Below the pieces are notes generated by a model. It saw only the letters and a program-made list of their open reading frames with translations, was not told the origin of the DNA and searched no databases. Shown here in pieces: positions 36,201 to 45,723 of a stretch of 64,000 nucleotides of DNA. The position numbers and the translations under genes were made by a program. Position 1 is the first letter of the stretch. Each line of letters opens with the position of its first letter. The DNA lies in the NCBI RefSeq assembly GCF_910592395.1, contig NC_088312.1, positions 18,607,292-18,671,291 on the forward strand, in the 5' to 3' direction. The DNA comes from Lineus longissimus. Lineage: Eukaryota; Nemertea; Pilidiophora; Heteronemertea; Lineidae.

Positions 36201-37835
36201 AACCTGTAATATTTATTCTGTACATTGGTAGCTATAAAGCCCTCACCTCCTCTTACCTCAAGAGAATCATCCCTGTAGCCAGTTATACCCTCATCAACTG
36301 ACAGCAGGATTAAGTTGATCTTATAATCATATCTCTCATTCAAAACCTTCAGGACGTAAGCGAGAACTGTGGAATCTGAAAGTCACAAGAAAGTACTGGG
36401 GTGATGTTGGCGAAACCAAAGGTTATTTCTCTCTTGTAGTTTTTCTTCTGAGAGATACTGCCTGGCCTCTTCTCGGTTGGTAATCAGAGGACATTCCTCC
36501 AGGATATGTTACGGTGTCTGTTCAGAGAAACCACATTCACAGAAAGAGAAGTGACTTGCTCAAGGTGACAAGCCATGTATCAGTGATAGGTATCACATCC
36601 ATGATATTTGAATCTGGAGTTTGAAACCTTACCAGTATGCCTCCCCTCTCTGCATCAGACTCCAAGTAATGAGTTACCTTTTCCCCCAGATGCACCAACT
36701 GCAACAGATTCTTCTGGGCTACCCCTCTGCATCAGAATCTGAGAAATGAGTTACCTACCTTTTCCCCCAGATGCACCAACTGCAACAGATTCTCCTGGGC
36801 TAAACAGATTGGCCGACTTTATGGTGTGGTGGACCTCCTCCTCAAATGCCCTGAAGAAACATTCTTTACACAAGGTGTTCCCCTGAAATGGAAGAATGTG
36901 AAGTTTTTCCAAGCCAATCCAGAGTTGCTCGAACTAATGTCAACACTCTGGAGAATGAATTCCCCAGATTGCTGAGCGTCTTATCAGGCCTTCCAACTTA
37001 CCGAGCAGACTCCCCTTGATAGTGCTTCTTGAGGCCTGGGAGAATGGCTGCCTCACAAAAAAAACATCCAAAATGTTCCCCAGTCGGAAAGTTTTCTCAA
37101 ATAAATTGTCCATCTGGTAACATGGACAATATGTCATCATATGCACTAGATTTCAAGGTAAATTAACCAGCGGGTTACTCTGTGGTGGACGCACAAAATC
37201 CATCGATGCATATTTTACAATCTATTCGCTTTCCTTAGGACAAACCATTAGTGCATTATTCTCATTATTTGATGCAAATCATGCTTGAAGAACCTTATCA
37301 CCAGATAATAAACACAACAATATTTTGTTGAAAGACCCAACAGCGCAGTTTTCCTAACTTTAAGCTTCAAGCTCGGCAAGCTGGAAGGCCAGATAAGATG
37401 CTCGGCAATATGGGGAATTGATAGGCCCTTCGCCAGAACGCCAGCATCATTGACCGTGAAGATCTATTGTAAAGATGGTTTGTTGGTCCGACCCTGGTGC
37501 GATACCGACGTATCTGGAAAATGGCCTATTCTCCATTCCAGGTAGCCCTATAGGACAGTTTCACATTTAGTAATTGTGAGTTTAAACAGTACCTCAATAT
37601 GTCAACAAGGTTGTGATTAAATTTACGCTCAACTGCTATATAACACACTAAAAACTGGCATAAAAGAAAACATTGTTTTTTTGAAACCGCCTGTAGGCCT
37701 AGTGTTAGCGTACATGTAGAGTGCACAAGAAAACGCCAGTACCACATGTTCAAGGGGAATTAAACTGATCCTTACCGTTTTTGGGCGTTTCAGGATAGCA
37801 TATTTGGTTGAACATAAATTACACTTAGTAGGCAT
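30267..37835 (-). CDS. CTU1: Cytoplasmic tRNA 2-thiolation protein 1 (adenylyl-transferase subunit, NCS6 type)
   Basis: CTU1, with CTU2, 2-thiolates the wobble uridine of cytosolic tRNA-Lys, -Glu and -Gln. Fourteen minus-strand exons: 37776-37835 (ATG at 37835), 36759-36882, 36257-36375, 35776-35832, 35033-35090, 34445-34564, 34086-34135, 33580-33644, 33165-33230, 32533-32591, 32118-32177, 31345-31432, 30940-30973 and 30267-30335. All splice in phase to 342 residues (human 348). Features: N-terminal zinc CxxC pairs MPTKCNLC and LCKEC; PP-loop ATPase motif ASGGK|DST across the exon 2/3 junction; [13 protein letters not shown]; a CTFCGVFRR CxxC motif thought to be catalytic; [46 protein letters not shown]; and a second zinc site CTRCG...CKAC before LGIGKTHK. 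The last exon is a Lys/Glu/Ala tail. Intron 1 contains a foldback element. The end of exon 2 is partly duplicated just downstream (see 36648-36806). Confidence 0.96.
30717..30800 (-). mobile_element. Pogo/Tigger-type MITE fragment
   Basis: Reads TACACTAGAGCCTCCCAATT...AAGGACACACCCTTGGGACTGAC, the reverse-oriented right end of the 32739-32900 family. Degraded and incomplete. Confidence 0.65.
31920..32024 (-). mobile_element. tRNA-derived SINE head, minus strand
   Basis: On the minus strand, AGTGGCATAGTGGTTGGAGC (A-box region) is followed by TCATAATCAGGAGATCTTTGATTCAACTC (B-box region). It lies in the CTU1 intron between exons 11 and 12. Confidence 0.55.
32320..32490. repeat. Imperfect foldback sequence in a CTU1 intron
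   Basis: Several inverted short segments: TGCAACAAAAATTGCAG against CTGCAGTTTTTGTTGTGCAG, and GCAGATTTCTGACCAGGC within. No ends or target duplication could be defined. Confidence 0.35.
32739..32900. mobile_element. Pogo/Tigger-type MITE, intact, TA target duplication
   Basis: Flanked by TA at 32737-32738 and 32901-32902. Left end CAGTATAACCTCTCTTAGCG; right end, reverse complement, CAGTAGAACCTCTCTGTTAA. Length 162 bp. The interior repeats a CTCTCTATTAAGGACA-like unit in both orientations. Other copies are at 28990, 30717 and 46155. Confidence 0.85.
34196..34247. repeat. Near-perfect hairpin, 24-26-bp arms
   Basis: ATCATACAAGAGAGAACC... reads back as its reverse complement to 34247, with a 2-bp difference. 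The arm contains AACCTCTCTATTAA, the terminal motif of the pogo-type MITEs nearby, so it may be a collapsed copy joined end to end. Confidence 0.8.
35340..35575 (+). mobile_element. tRNA-derived SINE, degraded
   Basis: A head remnant, ACTCGCGGTGATGAGGTCCC plus a TGATTGATCCCC B-box-like part, is followed by a CACCCAGGTCTTTAAATCGG body of the kind typical for tRNA-SINEs. It lies in CTU1 intron 4. Confidence 0.5.
36648..36806 (-). repeat. Tandem duplication of the CTU1 exon 2 end and its 5' splice site
   Basis: Two units, with an offset of 77-81 bp. The upstream unit (minus strand) holds the real exon 2 end, coding [14 protein letters not shown], and the donor GTAGGT. The second unit, 36648-36724, repeats the coding stretch for [11 protein letters not shown] and is followed by GTAACT. 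Coding similarity is almost perfect; a 4-bp indel lies at the donor. Confidence 0.9.
36957..37420. mobile_element. Foldback element in CTU1 intron 1
   Basis: Left arm 36957-37006 (AATTCCCCAGATTGCTGAGC...) and right arm 37368-37420 are imperfect inverted copies of about 48 bp (for example CTTATCAGGCCTTCCAACTT against AAGCTGGAAGGCCAGATAAG). No target duplication was defined. Confidence 0.6.
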
Positions 37836-38001
37836 GTTGAAAAATATAAATTAGATCGCTGATTAGAACATAAAACACGCTTTATAACGTTGCAACATCA
37901 TCACTTTCCATTACAGCATATAGGAAGGGGGTTTTCTGATCTATTAATAGAATGTGTTGTCCGAGCTGTCATAGCTGGAACATAATCGAGGCTTGGGACT
38001 T

Positions 38002-38840
38002 TGGTCATGACTTTTGAACACCCACTTTCCAGATTTTCCCGATAGAGGCGCCACTGTCTAAGCGTGAAAAATGTGTCCCAACAGTCGTTTTAGTATGTAC
38101 CGAGCATCATGCGTGAGTTATGGGGGAAATAATTATTTCAATAAAATAGATGTATTTTGGCATAAAGAATACAATTCACAAAACATTAAGTGAAAAGGAA
38201 GGGTAATGATGGTTGAGGGTTGGAGTTGAGGGTACCATCAAAGGGGTATACCCCTTTCTCGCCCTGGGTTAAACGTGTCACAGGACTGTACTATCATGAA
38301 TGTTCTGGGGTTCCACTCGAGCACCCCCGGGTAAGCAGCTCGGAAGGACTTTGAGAGGCCAATGGGGGGTTTGGGGGTGCATTCCCCCAATGCACTGGCT
38401 AAATCATGTCAGAAGGACGGGGGTTCGGGGGAGGGGGGGGGGCTCCCTATGTCGAAGGTTTCGTGAGTTCACTAGAGCTTGCACTTTACATATGAATCTG
38501 CAAGAGTGCCAGATTGCCAGACTACCGGGGGGGGGACATTTTCCATTTCTTTGCTGGCTATTGTGATGACAGATGAGTTACTCAGTTACTGCTATTTGAG
38601 ATACACGGAGAAAACTTTCTATCAAAACAAAAAAATTGGCGGAAGGAACTAAAGCAGGTTCCCAAGCCTAAAGGCGCTGCGCGCTCACAAGGGCACTGCA
38701 CTGATAATATTTTTTTCATATTACTCACGGATAATGCTCCGGTGCACGCGCATGTACTACGACGACTGTTGTTCACGCTTAGACAGTGGCGCCTCTATCG
38801 GGAAAATGGGGAAAGTTGGTGTTCAAAAGCCATAACCGTA
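38002..38840. mobile_element. DNA transposon with about 63-bp terminal inverted repeats, non-autonomous
   Basis: The left end reads CTTTTGAACACCCACTTTCC, then CCCGATAGAGGCGCCACTGTCTAAGCGTGAA. The right end is the reverse complement with 3-4 mismatches. The interior is G-rich (runs near 38360-38440 and 38527-38535) with no convincing transposase. Located upstream of the CTU1 start. Confidence 0.8.
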
Positions 38841-39687
38841 GGCTACGTCATTGATGGAATTCCCTTTCATGCCAGGTCGACAATTGAACGGCTGTTCATA
38901 CAGGCTTGACGAGCTATTGTTGTTAATGGATGGATACGTCATAATGGCCAAACGGTATTGTAATATGTTTTTAAAAGTTTCTAGCTTGAATACATGGCGG
39001 GAAGTGCTCGTGCCACATGTAAATTGGCGTCGAAATGGGGACCCCTCCTAAGCGCTGAGCAACAGTGTATTTTTTTATAGCTAGCAAGAATAGCATTGTA
39101 TTGTATTAAGACCTATAGATTTTAGGCCTTGCCTGACCATGATGATGGGCAAAATTATACTTATACATGCATGCAAAGGCCTCAGTATTCACCTCCCAAA
39201 GCTCTTACCGCCAAGTTGTCCCTTGAATTGATGCCGTATCTGTCGGTATCAAAGCATGCATCATCAATTCTTATGTGAGTTTCTGAATAGGATTCCCTTT
39301 TACACTAAATTTACAGGCCCTATTAAATGTCCACTCTTCATCAGGCCATCTCTCCAACTAATCTGCACCAAACTTAAGCTTCTAAACAATATACATGTAA
39401 TGAACATTTTGGAAGGTGGCTCTGAACCAATGCTGGAGGTGGATGCAAAACAGGCGTTTTCATTTTTATGGCCTTAGTGTTATAGAGCTTTAGTAAAAAA
39501 AATTGTTACGCAGAGTGACAGTACATCTCCTCTGTTGTGATCGAATAATGGTATTGATATTTTAAGGCTGACGATGTTGGTTATAAAGGACTTTCTGCAC
39601 AATGTTTGAGGATTTATTTCACTTCGATTTTTAAGGGGCGGTTCACAATTATCAACATTTTCACAAGTGTACAAAGAGTACACTTTT

Positions 39688-39739
39688 TAGCTCACCTCTT
39701 AGCAGAGGTGAGCTTATCCCATACCGTGGCGTCCGTCGT

Positions 39740-39822
<83 letters not shown>

Positions 39823-40861
39823 CGTCGTCCGTTAGCAGGGCACGTTTCGTAACTGTTAGAGCTATTGAGTTGAAACTTGGTACACATGTACCCTTATGTA
39901 ATGACACCTTGGAGACCAAGTTTCGGTCCGATTCGTTTCATGGTTTGGCCACCAGGGGGCCAAACGTTAAAAGTGAAAATATGCAATATCTCCCTTAATA
40001 GTAGTCGGGAAATTTTGAAAAAAATATGGTAGGTACTTCTAGCAAAGGTGCATCATATATCCTCCGGGTTTTTGATTTGACCTCCTTTTCAAGGTCACAG
40101 AGGTCAAATGGTGTAAATTGGCCATTAGGATGTAACGATGGCACGTTTCTAAACTGCAATGACTATTGATACCAAATTTGGTACACATTTACCCCTTAGT
40201 CAGGTGATCTCAGGTACGAAGTTTGGTCCAATATGATTCACCACTTGACCACCAGGTGGCAAAATCCAAAAACCTTAAAAATGTGATTATTCCTTAACTT
40301 CTTGCCCGATTGCCACTAATTTGATATCATGGGTACATCTAACCACCATACAGTATATGTCACACAGGTTTTTAATTTGACCTTCTTGTCAAGGTCACAG
40401 AGGTCAAATGGCGTAAATTCGCCGTCAGGCCGTAACTATGGCACGTTTCTTAACTGCAATGACTATTGATCACAAATTAAGTACACATGTACCCCTTGGT
40501 CAGGTGATCTCAGGTACCGAAGTTTGGTGCGATCTGATTTGCCGTTTGGCCTCCAGGGAGGGGGCCAAATCCTAAATTCTTCAAAATGCCATTATTCCTA
40601 GTAATGACTTGCCCGATTGGCACCAATTTTATATCATAGGTACATCTAATTCTAACAACCATTCAATGTGTCACCCGGGTCTTCTTTGATTTGACCTACT
40701 TTTCAAGGTCACAGAGGTCGAATGTACTGTAAATTGGCCATTTTGGGGAAATTGTAATTGCTTGGACCTACATCAAACCTAACACTACATGACACAATAC
40801 CATGCTCTTTATCCATCTTTCCTCCACATGAGGTGAGCACAATGGCCCTGGCCATTTCATT
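39688..40861 (+). mobile_element. Helentron-associated-type (HINE-like) element, copy 1
   Basis: Starts TTAGCTCACCTCTTAGCAGA with a perfect hairpin (AGCTCACCTC / GAGGTGAGCT). It continues into a (GTC)n microsatellite at 39731-39832 and about three internal sub-repeats of about 300 bp. It ends GAGGTGAGCACAATGGCCCT plus GGCCATTTCATT. The 9-bp GCTCACCTC near the 5' end is the inverse of GAGGTGAGC near the 3' end, and a stem-loop ATGGCC-CT-GGCCAT precedes the 3' end. The insertion lies between T residues. A near-identical copy lies at 49798-50905. There is no coding capacity: the poly-Arg frame is the microsatellite. The class assignment is inference. Confidence 0.7.
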
Positions 40862-41498
40862 GAGACCCCCCCCTCCCCCCTTGAGAATGTACAAAATAAA
40901 ATGTTGATCAATTAATTTTGCGCCCAAACTAAATCGCCATTTTTGTGTTTCTCTAAAAAGCCAAACACTATATCATACATGCATCACATACTTATCTATC
41001 GATTTTATTGTGGAAACACTGGCAAAACACTGATAACTGAGTCCTGTTATGAACCTTGTCTGTTGACATACTGATTGCCAAATGCGAGGACAAAGAAATT
41101 GTATGTTAGTTTCATGTCCTGTTGTCATGCTATTGAAAGAGATAATAAGAATACTGCCCGAGTGTCTGATCCAAGTCACCACAAGTTGTTTTTTTCCGGC
41201 TTCAGGAAGTTTGAGACCCCAGGTCATTTGTAATTTTTTGGCCGACGAATGACGTGAATGCGTCATGGAAGACGTAAGTTTTGAGGTAACGACGTCACAA
41301 CTTCACACCGATGTCGAAAGCCAATGGCGGGGGAATTCCAACGTAATGATGTAACAAAAGACAGCAAAGAATATGACGTCACGTGAAGTTGTGAACGGGC
41401 TTTCTACGGATTGCACTTGATGCAATCCAGTTATGATTATTGGATCGCAGATTGCATCCTATTCCTAGCTCGTCCGGTTATTTCAAACTTTCTTGCAC

Positions 41499-41527
41499 TG
41501 AGCACAATGGCCCTTGGCCGTTTCATT
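41499..41527 (+). mobile_element. 3'-end fragment of the HINE-like family
   Basis: GAGCACAATGGCCCTTGGCC plus GTTTCATT, matching the 3' ends at 40861, 43745 and 50905. Confidence 0.7.
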
Positions 41528-41534
41528 CGTTTGA

Positions 41535-43010
41535 AACATTAGTTTTAATGAGATTTTAACTGGCAGAGACTTCATTTTAAAGCAGAAACATTCATTGAGA
41601 ACACTTCCATGATTTTGGAGAAGTTTGCACATACTTTTTGTGACAAATTTTGTTGTTTTTCATCGCATGTCTGCTGGGTCAGTGCATTCAGGGTGATACG
41701 GACTTAAGCTGTTAACAATTAAATTTTATAAATCCCCTTTAAAACGAATGATGGATTTTAACGTTTAGGGGCTAATTATTATGACGAAAGCAAGTAAGCT
41801 AAATTGTTATTATACTGTTGTAGCAACAGGAGACAGAAATGGCCAGATAAATAAGGTGTGTGATTTTACTCTCAGAATTGTTTGTACGTGTAGTACGCGA
41901 GGTTATCGGGTTTAGATACTTTTATGGAGGGAGGCGATGTTGATACCTTGACCAAGTGATGCAAGATGACGTGACATATATCAATTAAGCCCGTTTCGTG
42001 GGCCCGCCACGTCACTCGCACCAGAGTGGAATATCACCGTTGTCTAGGGAACATTGTAACATCAACAAGAATTGTTTAAAAATCTAGGGGTCTCCTTCCC
42101 TCGAGAGAGACCGGCAGATGACTTCATAGAAACAACCTCCACTGTACCATATACAATCATCTATCAAATAAAAGTTTAAAAGACAAGAAGCCTCTCTCCT
42201 GCGAAGCTAGTCTTCCCAACTCAGCAATTCTCCAACAAGTCGATACTCGTTAACAAGATCCCGTATCAAGGGTATACCACGTGACCCGAGAGAGCTCTGT
42301 CCCAACGTGCGTCTTCCGAAACGGGCAGTGGCTTTGATGTTGAAGCCATGCGGTCCCTAGTTGCCTGACTCTTTATTTGAAAGACTCTTAACGCACTGAG
42401 TATGAATTTCGATCTTGCTATTGTGAACACATCTGTGACCCATCACAAAAAGAAGGGGCATGTCGTACAGAAGATGAGCCAGATGACACCAGGAGATTTA
42501 TAATAGAAGAAAATCAATGTCCTCAATTTCACAAAAGGCGGGCAATAGTGAAATGAACCAACAGTCCTGCCATACAAAATACTTAATGATGCATCAGTTG
42601 CTTTACTGCCGATTAAGGCACGGGAAGGGCATTGTGTTGCTGGTGCGAAATTCACATTAAGTAAAATTTGCTAAGATTATCCAGCTCGCAGGCAATATGA
42701 ACTAAGTCAGCATGGCTGTGTACACCAAAAAAACTTCCTGTTTGCAATACTGAAATTATAAAGTTCCCTTGGGTGATACAGCTTGCAATGAATAGATGGC
42801 AGTCATATTGGATTTTGTCTTGGGTCAAAAATTGATAGGGAAGCTCTTCTGCATTATACCATCACATCACAGTAGTTTCAGGTGTGTCTCTCAACTGGTC
42901 CTTGTGAAAAACAAAGATTGCCACCTTGTGACCAAATTGGATTTCGGTCAAAAAAAAGAAATGGTGCTGCACCCTTCCCCTTTAAAAGTGCTCCCTGCCT
43001 TTTTGACTTA
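41535..43010. other. Intergenic, nothing recognised
   Basis: Upstream of the galactosyltransferase gene. No coding frame with a recognisable domain, RNA gene or repeat family of this window was found. Confidence 0.45.
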
Positions 43011-43015
43011 CCATA

Positions 43016-43745
43016 GGGGAGTCTATACAACACCGCAGTGTCCGTCGTCATCGTCGTCCGTATCCTGTTTCAAAAACAGTGGAACATTTCTTAACTGCTA
43101 AAGCTATGAACATGAAACTTCGTTCACAGGACCCCCCATGTCAGGTGACCTCTGACAATGAATTTCAGTCCGATCTGATTCTTGACTTGGCCACCAGGGG
43201 GCCAGAAGTGGAAACCTAAAAAGTGTGATATCTCTCTTATGACTCATCGAAAATGAGTCACTCATAATATGAGTGACTCATTTTCGATAACATTTTTATG
43301 GTAGGTTCTCCTAAGAAGGATACATCACATGTCATATGGTTTTTTTTATTTGACCTAATTTTCAAGGTCACATAGGTCAAATGGCACAATTTGGCTGTTT
43401 GAGTGTAACTATGGTATATTTCTTCTATTAACTTGAAATTTGGTACACATGACTCCCTACGTCTAGCAACCTTGGACACCAAATTTCGATCCGATCTGAT
43501 TTTCGACTTGGCCACCAGGAGGCCAAAAGCTAAAAAAAGTAAAGAGTGCAATATCTCGCTTATTTGTGACCTGTTTTCGATGATATTTTTAGGGAAGGTA
43601 CTCCAAGCAACAATACCTCACATGTCGTACCGACTTTGGTTTGACCTATATACTATTCATGTAGCATGTTTCTTAACCAGGATGAATTCCTTACCACCAA
43701 ATATCTAGACGGTGAGCACAATGGCCCTTGGCAGTTTCATTTCAG
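43016..43745 (+). mobile_element. Second subfamily of the HINE-like repeats
   Basis: Begins around GGGGAGTCTATACAACACCG, has a short (GTC)n tract, then units of about 250 bp with the GGCCACCAGGGGGCC and TTCAAGGTCACATAGGTCA motifs. It ends GGTGAGCACAATGGCCCTTGG. Resembles 59722-61370. Confidence 0.7.
43246..43288. repeat. Perfect 43-nt palindrome (20-bp arms)
   Basis: ATCGAAAATGAGTCACTCAT, loop AAT, then its exact reverse complement. Each arm carries an AP-1-like TGAGTCA. It lies within the 43 kb repeat where the related copies have no palindrome. Confidence 0.95.
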
Positions 43746-44164
43746 AACCACTAATGCATTTTCTTTGTGCTAGCCCTGCCCTTTTTCTCCATTCACCCTG
43801 TCCTTTTCTTTCCTTATTTATAAATTCCCTGCCCTTCCAATGTTAGGCAAAAAACAAAGATGGCGGCCATGTTGGATTGATAGAAACTTCATCATGGATT
43901 TGGGGTTTGGGTTCAAAATCAACAACTAATTCATGAACATAAATTGAAAGACACCTGCTCTATAGTTTTTCAATTATATGGGCGCATACATGCGCCTTCA
44001 AATATGTGTTGCGATTCGTGATTGGTACTTGAATTATTGAGTGTGATGTTTGGATGGCGTTGTGTTGTGCCATACTAGATAAACGGGGTATGCCTTGTTT
44101 ATCGAGTTTGAATCCAATGCAAGACACGACAGCATACTCGAGGTGTGTAAACTCGGGATATCAA

Positions 44165-45030
44165 GTATAGACCAGACCTGATTGAATTCAATTATTGAGC
44201 ATGAAATCGAGATAGAAGGGACCGGATTGAAGTCAGTAATTGAGCATGATATACAGTTGACCAGACCGGATTGAAGGCAATTATTGAGCATGATATACAG
44301 TTGACCAGACCGGATTGAAGGCAATTATTGAGCATAATATACAGTTGACCAGACCTGATTGAAGGCAATCATTGATCATTTTAGACAGTTGACCTGACCG
44401 GATTGAAGGCAATTATTGAGCATGATATACAGTTGACCAGACCGGATTGAAGGCAATTATTGAGCATGATATACAGTTGACCAGACCTGATTTAAGGCAA
44501 TCATTGATCATTTTAGACAGTTGACCAGACCGATTGAAGGCAATTATTGAGCATGATATACAGTTGACCAGACCTGATTGAAGGCAATCATTGATCATTT
44601 TAGAGAGTTGACCTGACCGGATTGAAGGCAATTATTGAGCATGATATACAGTTGACCAGACCGGATTGAAGGCAATTATTGAGCATGATATACAGTTGAC
44701 CAGACCTGATTGAAGGCAATCATTGATCATTTTAGACAGTTGACCTGACCGGATTGAAGGCAATTATTGAGCATGAAATACAGTTGACCAGACCGAATTG
44801 AAGGCAATTATTGAGCATGATATACAGTTGACCAGACCTGATTGAAGGCAATCATTGATCATTTTAGACAGTTGACCAGACCGATTGAAGGCAATTATTG
44901 AGCATGATATAAAGTTGACCGTACCTGATTGAAGGCAATTATTGAGCATTTTAGACAGTTGACCAGACCGATTGAAGGCAATTATTGAGCATGATATGAT
45001 GATATACAGTTGACCGGACCTGATTGAACA
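44165..45030. repeat. Minisatellite, about 42-bp unit, about 20 copies
   Basis: The unit GATTGAAGGCAATTATTGAG plus CATGATATACAGTTGACCAGACC alternates with a variant containing CATTGATCATTTTAGACAGT. The two types form a higher-order period of about three units. Open frames on the minus strand follow from the repeat. Confidence 0.95.
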
Positions 45031-45723
45031 AGATGTGTACAATTGTTGTTTCAAAGTATCTAGACCATCGGAGGAATGCCCAGATATCGGAATGAGAGTT
45101 TGTTAGTGTTATTTCTGTCTCTTTTCAATTCACGAAATTCATAATGTAAATTTCTTCATTTGAAATAATTGCAGGTCTGTGTGTGAAAGCTCCAGCCGAA
45201 TTGATGACATCCATTTGTGATTGTGTGAGGGTTTTATGCACGTATGATACATGATCACTGTTGATCAGCAGCAGCTGGGGATATAGGTTTCTCATTGATT
45301 CTGGTGAAAAACATTATGCTGGATTAAAAGTGAACTATACCAAGTCAAAACAAGTGAATATCTGGAAGACATGGAATTTGACGAATACTTCTAACAAAGA
45401 ATGAATGTGCCCCAGTTTCACATACTTACATGTATGTATGTATGTGAAAACAATTGACTCAAGGACTTTGGTTATGTTTGCTCAGATATGACTGAGCAGT
45501 ACTGCAACTTACCAACCTCTCAAACGTACATAAACACTAGTATGCACTTATTTTAGGAGTGCATGAGTATATGGGGTGTGTAGTTGTGGGGAAGTTACAC
45601 GGTGATTGCCAAGTTCATTGTGATCTAATGGTGCTGGCTGGACATATAACATTCCACTTCAGCTGTCTTTCGCAAGCTGTTCCTTCACACATGTCACAAG
45701 CTTAATCAGTTCCAAATTTAATA

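Noticed and set aside
39731-39919. Poly-arginine open frames on both strands
   Set aside because: They are translations of a (GTC)n microsatellite inside a repeat element.
44034-45054. Repetitive Ser/Cys/Ile open frames
   Set aside because: By-product of the 42-bp minisatellite.
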